Positions 8,818-17,087 of a DNA stretch of 64,000 nucleotides are shown here, piece after piece. A program made the position numbers and the translations under genes. Under the pieces are notes generated by a model, which had not been told where the DNA came from, made no database searches, and saw only the letters and a program-made list of their open reading frames with translations. Source of the stretch: Azospirillum oleiclasticum (lineage in GTDB: Bacteria > Pseudomonadota > Alphaproteobacteria > Azospirillales > Azospirillaceae). The stretch is from positions 1 through 64,000 of the forward strand of contig NZ_JABFFR010000037.1 of NCBI RefSeq assembly GCF_013423485.1. The letters run 5' to 3'. Each line of letters begins with the position of its first letter. Positions within the stretch are counted from its first letter, which is position 1.

Positions 8818-9279
8818 ATGACGCGCGCCCTGCACATCCTGCCGGCCCTCGCCCTGCTGGCCACCGCCCTGCCGGCAACCGCCGCCGACCGCTCCACCCC
8901 CGAGCAGGCCAAGGCCCTGGTCGAGGAAGCCGTGGCCCTCCTGAAGGCGAAGGGGCCGGATGCCGCCGCCGCCGCCTTCAACGACCGCAAGGGGTCCTTC
9001 GTCCGCCAGGACCTCTACGTCTTCGTGTTCGACGCCGCCACCGGCCGCTATGTGGCGTCGGGCGCGAACCCGACGCTGACCGGCACCGACGCCACCGACC
9101 TTGCCGACGCCGAAGGCAAGCCGGTGGTGCAGAGCATGATCGCCGCGACCAAGGACAGGCCGTCTGCCTTCGTCGAGTATGTCTGGCTGAACCGCAGCAT
9201 CAACAAGGTCGAACATAAACATTCCTTCGTGGTGCGCGAAGGAAACTACCTCGTCGGAAGCGGGTACTACACGGATTGA
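8818..9279 (+). CDS. secreted single-cache-domain sensor protein
   Basis: A 153-residue exported protein. A Sec signal peptide is clear: MTR, then a hydrophobic core LHILPALALLATALP ending ATAAD, with cleavage predicted near residue 23. The mature part is a single cache-like (dCACHE_2/sCache) domain: a long helix (TPEQAKALVEEAVALLKA), a strand with LYVFVFDAATGRYVASGANP, and the typical tail VREGNYLVGSGYYTD. Such stand-alone periplasmic cache proteins bind small ligands and often feed a nearby kinase; the divergent PAS kinase next door is a natural candidate, but that is inference. The ATG at 8818 is preferred over 8809 because GAAGAGG (8803-8808) abuts 8809 but is well placed for 8818. Confidence 0.82.
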   Translation: MTRALHILPALALLATALPATAADRSTPEQAKALVEEAVALLKAKGPDAAAAAFNDRKGSFVRQDLYVFVFDAATGRYVASGANPTLTGTDATDLADAEGKPVVQSMIAATKDRPSAFVEYVWLNRSINKVEHKHSFVVREGNYLVGSGYYTD

Positions 9280-9344
9280 CGGACGGGCAACGGCGTCCGC
9301 CCGGCCGGAACTGATGATGCAATGAAACCCTAACAGAACGGAGG

Positions 9345-9373
9345 TTGAATAGTTGGCCTGATAATCGTATCTC
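9345..9373 (+). promoter_or_regulatory. candidate sigma70-like promoter of the NAD-glutamate dehydrogenase gene
   Basis: TTGAAT (9345-9350), a 17-nt spacer and TATCTC (9368-9373) sit about 95 nt before the ATG at 9468. The spacing is ideal but both boxes deviate from consensus, and this is sequence pattern only. The rest of the gap from 9280 holds no other recognisable element. Confidence 0.35.
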
Positions 9374-9467
9374 GGCAACGGGCAAATTCGGGGGCCGGTT
9401 CCGCATGGACGCCGGGCCGGCGAACGCCCATCCTTAAGCGGAACGGGTACGGGGGGAAGGACACGCC

Positions 9468-12400
9468 ATGGCGCCGAAGGCCGAACTGCTCAAGGACGAG
9501 CTGACCGAAGAGGTGATCCGACAGGTGCGGGAGCGGCTGGACCAGCCCCGCTCCGCCCCGGCCGAGCGCTTCGTGCGGCAGTTCTACGCCAATGTGCCCC
9601 CCGACGACATCGTGCAGGTGTCGGCCGACCAGCTCTACGGCGCGGCACTCGCGATGTGGCAGCTCGGCCAGCAGCGGCTGCCGGGCCGGCCACGCGTGCG
9701 CGTCCACAACCCCCGCATCGACAGCGACGGCTGGCAGTCGCACCGGACGGTGGTGGAGATCGTCAATGACGACATGCCGTTCCTGGTCGATTCGGTCACC
9801 GCCGAGCTGAACCGGCAGGGGATGACCGTGCATCTGGTCATCCACCCCGTCGTGCGGGTGGCGCGCGGGGCCGACGGCCGGCTGACCGACCTCTACGAGC
9901 CGGCCGCCGCCCCGGTGGAGGCGACGGCGGAATCCTTCATGCATGTCGAGGTCGGCGCCGTCACCGACCCCGCGGCCCTGGAGTCCGCCCGCGCCGGGCT
10001 GGAGCGGGTGCTGGCCGACGTCCGCCACGCGGTGGAGGACTGGCGCGGCATGCGCGAACGCGTCCGCTCCGCCATCGCGGAGGCCGACACCGCGCTTGCC
10101 AGCCTGCCGCCCGAGGAGGTGGAGGAGGCCAAGGCGTTCCTGGCCTGGGTCGATGACGATCATTTCACCTATCTCGGCTACCGCGAATACCGGTTCGAGG
10201 AGACCGGCGGCGAGCCGGGGCTGACGCTGGTGGAGAACAGCGGGCTCGGCATCCTGCGCGACGACGCGGTGACCGTGTTCGACGGGCTGCGCAATTTCGC
10301 CAGCCTGCCGCCCGACGTGCGCGACCACCTGCGCCAGCCGCGCGTGCTGATGGTGACCAAGGGCAACCGCCCGTCCACCGTGCACCGGCCGGTGGCGCTG
10401 GACACGCTGCTGGTCAAGCGCTTCGACGCCGAGGGGCGGATCGTCGGCGAGCGGCTGGTGGCCGGGCTGTTCACGTCCGCCGCCTACAACCGCAACACCC
10501 GCGAGATCCCGTTCCTGCGCCGCAAGGTCGCCGACGTGCTGGCGCGCGCCGGCTTCGATCCGCGCAGCCACGACGGCAAGGCGCTGACCAACATCGTCGA
10601 GACCTACCCCCGCGACGAGCTGTTCCAGATCGCCGTGCCGGAGCTGTACGACATCGCCATCGGCATCCTGCATCTGCAGGAGCGCCAGCGCCTGGCGCTG
10701 TTCGTGCGCAAGGACCCGTTCGAGCGCTTCCGCTCCTGCCTCGTCTATGTGCCGCGCGACCGCTACGACACCGACCTGCGCCGCCGCATCCAGGCGATCC
10801 TGGAGTCCGCCTACAACGGCACCTGCACCGCCTTCTACACCCAGATCGGCGAGAGCGTGCTGGCCCGGCTGCACGTCATCGTGCGCACCGAGCCCGGCCG
10901 GGTGCCGGAGGTGGACACCGCCGACCTGGAGGCCCGGCTGCTGCAGGCGGCCCGCGACTGGACCGACCTGCTGAAGGAGGCGCTGACCGGCGCCCACGGC
11001 GAGGAGCAGGGAACGCGGCTGTTCGCCCGCTATGGTGCCGCCTTCCCCACCGGCTACCGCGAGATGTATTCGGCCGAGACCGCGGTGTTCGACATCGACC
11101 GCATCGAACGGTCGCTGGCCGGCGGCCAGCTCGGCATCAACCTGCACCGGCCGCTTGAGGCGGCCGAGGACGAGCTGCATTTCAAGATCTACCACGCCGG
11201 CAGCCCGGTCCCGCTGTCCGACGTGCTGCCGATGCTGGAGCACATGGACCTGAAGGTCATCACCGAGGTGCCTTTCGAGGTGCGCATCGCCGGTACCACG
11301 GAGCCGGTGTGGATCCACGACTTCTCCACACGGTCGCAGGCGGCCGCCGGCGACTGCGCGCTGGTGAAGGAGAAGTTCCAGGACGCCTTCGCCGCCGTCT
11401 GGGACGGGCGGATGGAGGATGACGGCTTCAACCGGCTGGTGCTGCGCGCCGGGCTGACGGCGCGCGAGGTGACGCTGGTGCGCGCCTACGCCAAGTATCT
11501 GCGGCAGGCCCGCTTCGCCTACGCCCAGGACACGGTCGAGGCGACGCTGGCGGCGCATGCCGCGATCACCCGGCTGGTCGTGCGTCTGTTCCACGCCCGC
11601 TTCGACCCGGCGCACGGCACGGATGCCGCGTCTGACGAGGAACGGCTGCTGGCGGAGATCGGCGAGCGGCTGGACGGCGTGTCCAACCTGGACGAGGACC
11701 GCATCCTGCGGCGCTTCGTCAACCTCGTCACCGCCACGCTGCGCACCAACGCCTACCAGCCGGCGGCGGACGGGCAGCCCAAGCCCTATGTCTCCTTCAA
11801 GCTGGACAGCCAGGCGGTCGAGGAGCTTCCCCTGCCCCGCCCGTGGGTGGAGGTCTTCGTCTATTCGCCGCGGATGGAGGGTGTGCACCTGCGCGGCGGC
11901 CGGGTGGCGCGCGGCGGCATCCGCTGGTCCGACCGGCGGGAGGATTTCCGCACCGAGATCCTGGGCCTGATGAAGGCGCAGATGGTCAAGAACTCGGTCA
12001 TCGTGCCGGTGGGCTCCAAGGGCGGCTTCGTGCTCAAGCGCCCGCCCCCCGCCGCGGCCGGACGCGAGGCGTTCCTGGCCGAAGGCATCGAGTGCTACAA
12101 GACGCTGATGCGCGGCCTGCTCGACATCACCGACAATCTGGCGGCCGACGGCTCCGTGCTGCCGCCGCGGGACGTGATGCGGCGGGACGGCGACGATCCC
12201 TATCTGGTGGTGGCGGCGGACAAGGGCACGGCGACCTTCTCCGACATCGCCAACGGGGTGTCCATCGACTACGGCTTCTGGCTGGGCGACGCCTTCGCCT
12301 CGGGCGGCTCCGCCGGCTACGACCATAAGAGGATGGGCATCACCGCCCGTGGTGCCTGGGAGAGCGTGAAGCGCCATTTCCGGGAGATCGGCAAGGACAT

Positions 12401-14306
12401 CCAGGCGGAGGACTTCACCGTCGTCGGCGTCGGCGACATGTCGGGCGACGTGTTCGGCAACGGCATGCTGCTGTCGAAGCACATCCGCATGGTCGGCGCC
12501 TTCGACCACCGGCACATCGTCTGCGATCCCGACCCCGACCCCGCGGTGTCGTGGGCGGAGCGCAAGCGGCTGTTCGACCTGCCCCGCTCCTCCTGGGACG
12601 ATTACGACAAGGCCCTGCTGTCGGCGGGCGGCGCGGTCTTCCCGCGCAGCGCCAAGTCGCTGGCGCTGACCCCGCAGATCAAGGCGCGCTTCGGCATCGC
12701 CGCCGACCATGTGACCCCGCAGGAGCTGATGCAGGCCATGCTGCGGGCCGACGTCGAGCTGCTGTGGTTCGGCGGCATCGGCACCTACGTCAAGGCGTCG
12801 GAGGAGAGCCAGGCCGACGCCGGCGACAAGGCCAACGACGCGCTGCGCATCGACGGCGGCCAGATCCGCGCCCGCGTGGTCGGCGAAGGGGCCAACCTCG
12901 GTGTCACCCAGCGCGGCCGGATCGAGGCGGCCCGCCGCGGCATCCGCCTGAACACCGACGCCATCGACAATTCCGCCGGCGTCGACACCTCCGACCACGA
13001 GGTGAACATCAAGATCCTGCTGAACGACGTGGTGGCGCGCGGCGACATGACCGGCAAGCAGCGCGATGTCCTGCTGGCCGGGATGACGGAGGAGGTCGGC
13101 CAGCTCGTGCTCGCCGACAACTACCTGCAGACCCAGGCGTTGAGCGTCGCGCAGACGCAAGGGCCCGACGGGCTGGACATCCAGGCCCGCTTCATGCGCT
13201 CGCTGGAGAGGGCCGGCCGCCTCAACCGCCGCATCGAATTCCTGCCCGACGAGGAGGAGATCGCCTCCCGCCTGTCCGACCGCGAGGGGCTGACCCGGCC
13301 GGAGCTGGCGGTGCTGCTGGCCTACGCCAAGATCACGCTGTACGACGACCTGCTGGCCAGCGACCTGCCCGACGATCCGTTCATGGTGGACGACCTCGTC
13401 CGCTACTTCCCCAAGGCCCTGCGCAAGGGCTTCGCCGAGGCGATCCAGCGTCACAAGCTGCGCCGGGAGATCATCGCCACCTCCGTCACCAACTCCATCG
13501 TCAACCGCACCGGCCCCACCTTCGTGAAGGAGATGATGGACAAGACCGGCATGGGGCCGGCGGACGTGGCGCGCGCCTACGCCATCGTGCGCGACGGCTT
13601 CGGCCTGCGCTCGCTGTGGACCACCATCGAGGATCTGGACAACCGCGTGCCGGCGGCCACCCAGACCGCGATGATCGTGGAGACGGTGCGGCTGATGGAG
13701 CGGACGGTGGTGTGGTTCCTCGCCAACCTGCCGCAGCCGATGGACGTGGCGGCGGTCACCGGCGCCTTCCGGCCGGGGATCGAGGAGCTGGCGGCCGGGC
13801 TGGACGGCTTCCTCGACGCCGAGGAGGCGAACCGGCTCGCCACACGCTGCCGCACCCAGGCCGAGCTGGGCGTGCCGGAGGAGGCCGCGCGCCGCATCGC
13901 GGCCCTGCCGGTGCTGGCCGCGGCCCCCGATCTGGTCAGCATCGCCACCCGCACCGGCCGCAGCGTGGCGCAGGTGGCGGCGGTCTATTTCCTGCTGGGC
14001 CGCCGCTTCGGGCTGGAATGGCTGCGCGACAAGGCGGCCCTGGTGAAGACCGACAACCACTGGCAGAAGCAGGCGGTGGGCGCCATCATCGACGACCTGT
14101 TCGCCCACCAGACCCAGCTCACCGTCCGCGTGCTGGAGGGTGCCGGCGGCTCCGGCCCGACCCCGGTGGAGGACTGGAGCGCGGAACGCCGCCCGGTGGT
14201 GGAGCGCGTCGAACAGCTCCTGTCCGAACTGCGCACCCAGCCGGCCATCGAACTGTCCATGCTGGCGGTCGCGAACCGCCAGCTCCGCGGCCTGACGGGG
14301 GGGTGA
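9468..14306 (+). CDS. large NAD-specific glutamate dehydrogenase (GDH-180 class)
   Basis: A 1612-residue enzyme, the usual length of the L_180 class of NAD-dependent glutamate dehydrogenases, which deaminate glutamate to 2-oxoglutarate and ammonium in catabolism. The long N-terminal half (about 1-760) contains the ACT-like regulatory modules. The catalytic core starts near residue 800 with GGIRWSDRREDFRTEILGL and KNSVIVPVGSKGGF (substrate-binding and catalytic lysine region). The NAD-binding Rossmann part follows around 960-1130 with VGVGDMSGDVFGNGM and GEGANLG. The C-terminal helical domain completes the fold. There is no signal or membrane segment, so it is cytoplasmic. The ATG at 9468 follows GGGGGGAAGGACACGCC. 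It stands alone as a single transcription unit. No frameshift is visible over the full length. It is the longest gene in the window; the equally long antisense frame is a composition shadow. Confidence 0.96.
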   Translation: MAPKAELLKDELTEEVIRQVRERLDQPRSAPAERFVRQFYANVPPDDIVQVSADQLYGAALAMWQLGQQRLPGRPRVRVHNPRIDSDGWQSHRTVVEIVNDDMPFLVDSVTAELNRQGMTVHLVIHPVVRVARGADGRLTDLYEPAAAPVEATAESFMHVEVGAVTDPAALESARAGLERVLADVRHAVEDWRGMRERVRSAIAEADTALASLPPEEVEEAKAFLAWVDDDHFTYLGYREYRFEETGGEPGLTLVENSGLGILRDDAVTVFDGLRNFASLPPDVRDHLRQPRVLMVTKGNRPSTVHRPVALDTLLVKRFDAEGRIVGERLVAGLFTSAAYNRNTREIPFLRRKVADVLARAGFDPRSHDGKALTNIVETYPRDELFQIAVPELYDIAIGILHLQERQRLALFVRKDPFERFRSCLVYVPRDRYDTDLRRRIQAILESAYNGTCTAFYTQIGESVLARLHVIVRTEPGRVPEVDTADLEARLLQAARDWTDLLKEALTGAHGEEQGTRLFARYGAAFPTGYREMYSAETAVFDIDRIERSLAGGQLGINLHRPLEAAEDELHFKIYHAGSPVPLSDVLPMLEHMDLKVITEVPFEVRIAGTTEPVWIHDFSTRSQAAAGDCALVKEKFQDAFAAVWDGRMEDDGFNRLVLRAGLTAREVTLVRAYAKYLRQARFAYAQDTVEATLAAHAAITRLVVRLFHARFDPAHGTDAASDEERLLAEIGERLDGVSNLDEDRILRRFVNLVTATLRTNAYQPAADGQPKPYVSFKLDSQAVEELPLPRPWVEVFVYSPRMEGVHLRGGRVARGGIRWSDRREDFRTEILGLMKAQMVKNSVIVPVGSKGGFVLKRPPPAAAGREAFLAEGIECYKTLMRGLLDITDNLAADGSVLPPRDVMRRDGDDPYLVVAADKGTATFSDIANGVSIDYGFWLGDAFASGGSAGYDHKRMGITARGAWESVKRHFREIGKDIQAEDFTVVGVGDMSGDVFGNGMLLSKHIRMVGAFDHRHIVCDPDPDPAVSWAERKRLFDLPRSSWDDYDKALLSAGGAVFPRSAKSLALTPQIKARFGIAADHVTPQELMQAMLRADVELLWFGGIGTYVKASEESQADAGDKANDALRIDGGQIRARVVGEGANLGVTQRGRIEAARRGIRLNTDAIDNSAGVDTSDHEVNIKILLNDVVARGDMTGKQRDVLLAGMTEEVGQLVLADNYLQTQALSVAQTQGPDGLDIQARFMRSLERAGRLNRRIEFLPDEEEIASRLSDREGLTRPELAVLLAYAKITLYDDLLASDLPDDPFMVDDLVRYFPKALRKGFAEAIQRHKLRREIIATSVTNSIVNRTGPTFVKEMMDKTGMGPADVARAYAIVRDGFGLRSLWTTIEDLDNRVPAATQTAMIVETVRLMERTVVWFLANLPQPMDVAAVTGAFRPGIEELAAGLDGFLDAEEANRLATRCRTQAELGVPEEAARRIAALPVLAAAPDLVSIATRTGRSVAQVAAVYFLLGRRFGLEWLRDKAALVKTDNHWQKQAVGAIIDDLFAHQTQLTVRVLEGAGGSGPTPVEDWSAERRPVVERVEQLLSELRTQPAIELSMLAVANRQLRGLTGG

Positions 14307-14338
14307 GGAGCCGGCTGGCCATCGGCGCACGGAGCGCC

Positions 14339-14365
14339 CATCCTGTCCGCCGGACGGACAGGATG
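14339..14365. repeat. perfect 11-bp inverted repeat over the antitoxin start region
   Basis: CATCCTGTCCG (14339-14349) and its exact complement CGGACAGGATG (14355-14365) flank a 5-nt loop. The right arm contains the putative ribosome-binding site GGACAGG and an ATG at 14363. It can act as an operator for an autoregulating antitoxin, or, as RNA, hide the ribosome site. The distance of about 33 nt from the end of the glutamate dehydrogenase gene also allows a terminator role, but no T-run follows. Confidence 0.5.
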
Positions 14366-14371
14366 ACGGCC

Positions 14372-14689
14372 ATGGGCACGATCGAACGGGACGATCCGGT
14401 CGCGGATCCCCTCCTGGCACCGCTGAGCTCGGCGGAATTGCGGGCGCTCCGCCGCCGGATGACCATGGAAGCCGGCGAGGCGCTGGGGCTTTTCACCGGC
14501 GATGGCGTGGAGATCGCCAGCCGCCTGCCCGCGCGGCTGGTGGAGGCGGCGAAGCAGCGGTCGGGCATCGACGACCTGACCGAACTGCTCGAATACGCGC
14601 TGGCGTGCATCGCCACCGAGGACGATTTCGGCGAACGGCTTCTCGCCCGCGAGGGCAGCGTCAGTCGGGATCTGGACCTTGACTTTTGA
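14372..14689 (+). CDS. VapB-like antitoxin candidate
   Basis: A 105-residue acidic protein (MGTIERDDPVADPLLAPLSS to ...SVSRDLDLDF). I chose the ATG at 14372 because GGACAGG lies 9 nt upstream; ATG 14363 directly abuts that site. The region RRMTMEAGEALGLFTGDGVEIASRLPARLVEAAKQRSGIDD could form a short DNA-binding strand-helix-helix, and the acidic, flexible C-terminal tail is typical for antitoxins that wrap a PIN toxin. The main support is context: the gene overlaps the following PIN-domain frame by 11 nt, the normal antitoxin-toxin layout. The perfect inverted repeat at its start would suit self-repression. The family itself is not recognised, so this is an inferred role. Confidence 0.6.
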   Translation: MGTIERDDPVADPLLAPLSSAELRALRRRMTMEAGEALGLFTGDGVEIASRLPARLVEAAKQRSGIDDLTELLEYALACIATEDDFGERLLAREGSVSRDLDLDF

Positions 14690-15244
14690 CCTTGCGTCGG
14701 CGCTGCGGCGTGTAAAGCCACAGGCGAACCGGCCTGCACCCGTCCGTCGACCGGATGAGGAGCTTCCCTTTGCCGGCCCCCTCGATATGCAGGGGCCGCC
14801 GCTGCTTCTCGACAGTTGCGTCTACATCGATTCACTGCTGGGCCGGCGCCCCCGGTCATCCGCAATCTGTTAAGACTGCGCCTCTGCAACCATTCGACCA
14901 TCGCACTGGCCGAACTCACGCACCTCTTTGGCCGGCTCGATCCGCGCCATCCCGAGACGCGACGGACCCTGGCGGCGGTCGCGGGCGTGGTCGCCGATAT
15001 CCCGCCGCACCGGCTGCAGGCCCCCGACGAAGCCGCCTGGGGCACCGGGGGCATGCTGGCCGGCCAGCTGTTCCGGCTCGGCGGCTTTCAGCCGGGCCAG
15101 GAAACCAAATGCCTGAACGACGCGATGCTGTACGTGCAGGCGTGGCGCACCGGCGCGGTGCTGGTCACCCGGAACCTCAGGAAATTCGACCTTCTCGACC
15201 AAGTCGCCGGCGGCGCCCGCTTGCTGTTCTACCGGGCGACCTGA
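14679..15244 (+). pseudogene. PIN-domain toxin gene (VapC-like) broken by a -1 frameshift in a C tract
   Basis: The first frame begins at TTG 14679, overlapping the antitoxin, and gives ...GPPLLLDSCVYIDSLLGRRP before running into a stop at 14873. The conserved PIN core LLLDSCVYID carries the first catalytic aspartate. The rest of the protein continues in another frame: PVIRNLLRLRLCNHSTIALAELTHLF with the PIN glutamate, then NDAMLYVQAWRTGAVLVTRN with the third acidic residue, to a stop at 15244. The switch falls at a run of five C at 14849-14853. One additional C would restore a continuous reading GRRPPVIRNLL. All acidic catalytic positions survive either side. This is a recent inactivation, a phase-variable tract, programmed slippage or a base-calling error; I cannot tell which. 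Confidence 0.72.
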
Positions 15245-15250
15245 TCCGTC

Positions 15251-15586
15251 TCAGCCCAGCGCCTTCACCGCGTCGTCGGGGTTGGCGTGGATCTCGAACA
15301 GGGTGGAGAAGCCGCTCATGTCGAAGACCTCGCGGATGGTCGGGGCCATCGCGGCGAGCACGATGCGGCTGCCCGCGGGCTTGGCCTTCTTGGCGGCGAC
15401 CAGCAGGGCGCGCAGGCCGGCCGAACTCATGTAGGTGAGCTGGGTCATGTCCACCACCACCGAGGCGGGCCCCGGTGTCACCGCCTGGACCAGCCGCTGC
15501 TCGAAGGCGCCGCAGCTCCCGCTGTCCACGCGGCCCGCCGGCTTGAGGAGGAGGATGCCGTTCCTGGTCTCTTCGCTGATGTCCAT
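15251..15586 (-). CDS. STAS-domain anti-sigma factor antagonist
   Basis: A 111-residue single STAS domain, the usual length for SpoIIAA/RsbV-type proteins. It reads MDISEETRNGILLLKPAGRVDSG and then VVVDMTQLTYMSSAGLRALLVAAKKAK, in which the S-S-A-G segment carries the conserved phosphorylatable serine. These proteins bind a HPK-type anti-sigma kinase in their unphosphorylated form and release a sigma factor or another partner. There are no transmembrane parts. The ATG at 15586 follows GGACGTGGACAG. No anti-sigma kinase or PP2C phosphatase is encoded in the adjacent genes, so its partner must be elsewhere. It is convergent with the PIN pseudogene and divergent from the type VI genes. Confidence 0.88.
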   Translation of the reverse strand: MDISEETRNGILLLKPAGRVDSGSCGAFEQRLVQAVTPGPASVVVDMTQLTYMSSAGLRALLVAAKKAKPAGSRIVLAAMAPTIREVFDMSGFSTLFEIHANPDDAVKALG

Positions 15587-15771
15587 CTGTCCACGTCCCT
15601 TCCTGGCGCACCACTAGCTTTAGCGATCCGCGCCCGCCGTGACGACAGGTTTTTTCTCGCATGTCACGGGCGCCGGATGCATCGGGCTACCCCCGATGGA
15701 TGACCGGCCGCGGCGGGGCTGCTATACCTGGGGCGGCACCGCGGGGCGGACAGGGGGTGGCGGCGACGGGC

Positions 15772-17043
15772 ATGGTGGCGGAAGCGACGGTCGATGAGGC
15801 GGAACCCGTCCGGGTCGCCGCGCCGCGCCGGTTGCAACCGGCCGGCGGGCCGCCGGCACCGCGCCCGAATCCGGCGACGGCGCCGGCCGCGACCACCGGC
15901 TTCGCCCGGGTGTGCACGGCGCGCAACCCGCTGCTGGCCGCGGCATCCCCCCTGCTCGCCCGCATCGCCGAGCTCCAGGCCCGCAGCGACCTGCCCCCGC
16001 CCGAGCTGCTGGAGGGGGAGCTCCGGGTCGCCCTGGCGCGCTTCGTGGAGACCGCAGCCGCGGCCGGCTGCCCGGCCCCGGCTCTGCGCGCCGGCCGGTT
16101 CGCGCTGGCCGCCACCATCGACGACGCGCTGGGTGCGGCCCTGCACCGCCGGCTGTCGCCGCCGGGCGACGGCGGCGGTCCCGACCGTTTCTTCGACCGG
16201 CTGGGGGCGCTGCTGACCGACCCGCGGCACCACCGCCACGCGCTGGAGCTGTTCCACGCCTGCCTGTCGCTGGGCTTCATGGGGCGTTACCGCGACCGGC
16301 CCGGTGGTGGGGCGGAGCTGGACCGGCTGCGCGGCGAGCTGTTCCGGGTCCTGCGCCGGCTCGACCCGCCATCGGGCCGCGCCCTGTCGCCGGCTCCGGC
16401 GCCTCCCGACCGCCGGACGGGGCGGCGGCCGCTGCCCGTACGCGCCATCGCCGCGACCGTGCTGGGGGCGGCGCTGCTTGGCTACGGTGCGCTGGCGGCG
16501 ACGCTGTCCGGCCGCGCCGGGACCGTCGCCGAGCGGCTCGACGCGCTGGCCCCGGAGGCGCCGGTGGAGCTGGCCCGCACGCCCCCGCCGCCCGCCACCG
16601 CCGGACCGGCGCTGGTCGCCCGGCTGGCCGAGGCGCTGCGCCCGGAGATCCGCGCCCGCTCGGCGGAGGTGCTGGCCGGCAGCGACGGCGCGCTGGTGAT
16701 CCGGGTGCCGGCCGCCGGCATGTTCCCGGTGGACGGCGACGCCGTCGGCGCCCGCTACCGCGCCGTGCTCGACCGCGTCGGGCAGGCGCTGGCGGTGGAG
16801 GCCGGCATGATCGTGGTCGTCGCCCATATGGACGACCTGTTCGCCCCCACCGCCCGCTTCCCCACGCCCGACGCGCTGACCGCGGCGCGCGCCGCCTCGG
16901 TGGTCCGGATTCTGGAATCGCACCTGCCCGCCGCCCGCCTGTCCGCCGTCGGGCTGGGCCGGCGGGAGCCGCTGGCGCCCGGCCGCGACGCCGCCAGCCG
17001 GGGGCGCAACCGGCGGATCGACATCCGCCTCTATCCCTTTTGA
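15772..17043 (+). CDS. tssL: type VI secretion TssL (DotU/IcmH family) with C-terminal OmpA domain
   Basis: A 423-residue inner-membrane protein of the T6SS membrane complex. Residues 1-40 are Pro/Ala-rich linker. The DotU domain runs about 45-200 (NPLLAAASPLLARIAELQ near its start, SLGFMGRYRD as the conserved signature). A single membrane helix follows at about 222-245 (AATVLGAALLGYGALAATL), and then a periplasmic OmpA-like peptidoglycan-binding domain at 300-420 (ending RGRNRRIDIRLYPF). The frame is open from ATG 15661; I chose ATG 15772 because GGGGGTGG lies upstream and the extra 37 residues look low-complexity. Together with TssM it anchors the secretion baseplate in the envelope. The OmpA extension replaces a separate TagL. 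tssM follows after 44 nt, in one operon with tagF. Confidence 0.87.
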   Translation: MVAEATVDEAEPVRVAAPRRLQPAGGPPAPRPNPATAPAATTGFARVCTARNPLLAAASPLLARIAELQARSDLPPPELLEGELRVALARFVETAAAAGCPAPALRAGRFALAATIDDALGAALHRRLSPPGDGGGPDRFFDRLGALLTDPRHHRHALELFHACLSLGFMGRYRDRPGGGAELDRLRGELFRVLRRLDPPSGRALSPAPAPPDRRTGRRPLPVRAIAATVLGAALLGYGALAATLSGRAGTVAERLDALAPEAPVELARTPPPPATAGPALVARLAEALRPEIRARSAEVLAGSDGALVIRVPAAGMFPVDGDAVGARYRAVLDRVGQALAVEAGMIVVVAHMDDLFAPTARFPTPDALTAARAASVVRILESHLPAARLSAVGLGRREPLAPGRDAASRGRNRRIDIRLYPF

Positions 17044-17087
17044 ACCGTCCCTTCCGACACGCCCCTCCCGATCCGCAAGGCAACGCC

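Noticed and set aside
9330..14420. A 1696-codon minus-strand frame antisense to the glutamate dehydrogenase gene
   Set aside because: It is a composition shadow: His/Gln/Arg-rich low-complexity product, no domain, and the plus-strand protein is a clear full-length enzyme.
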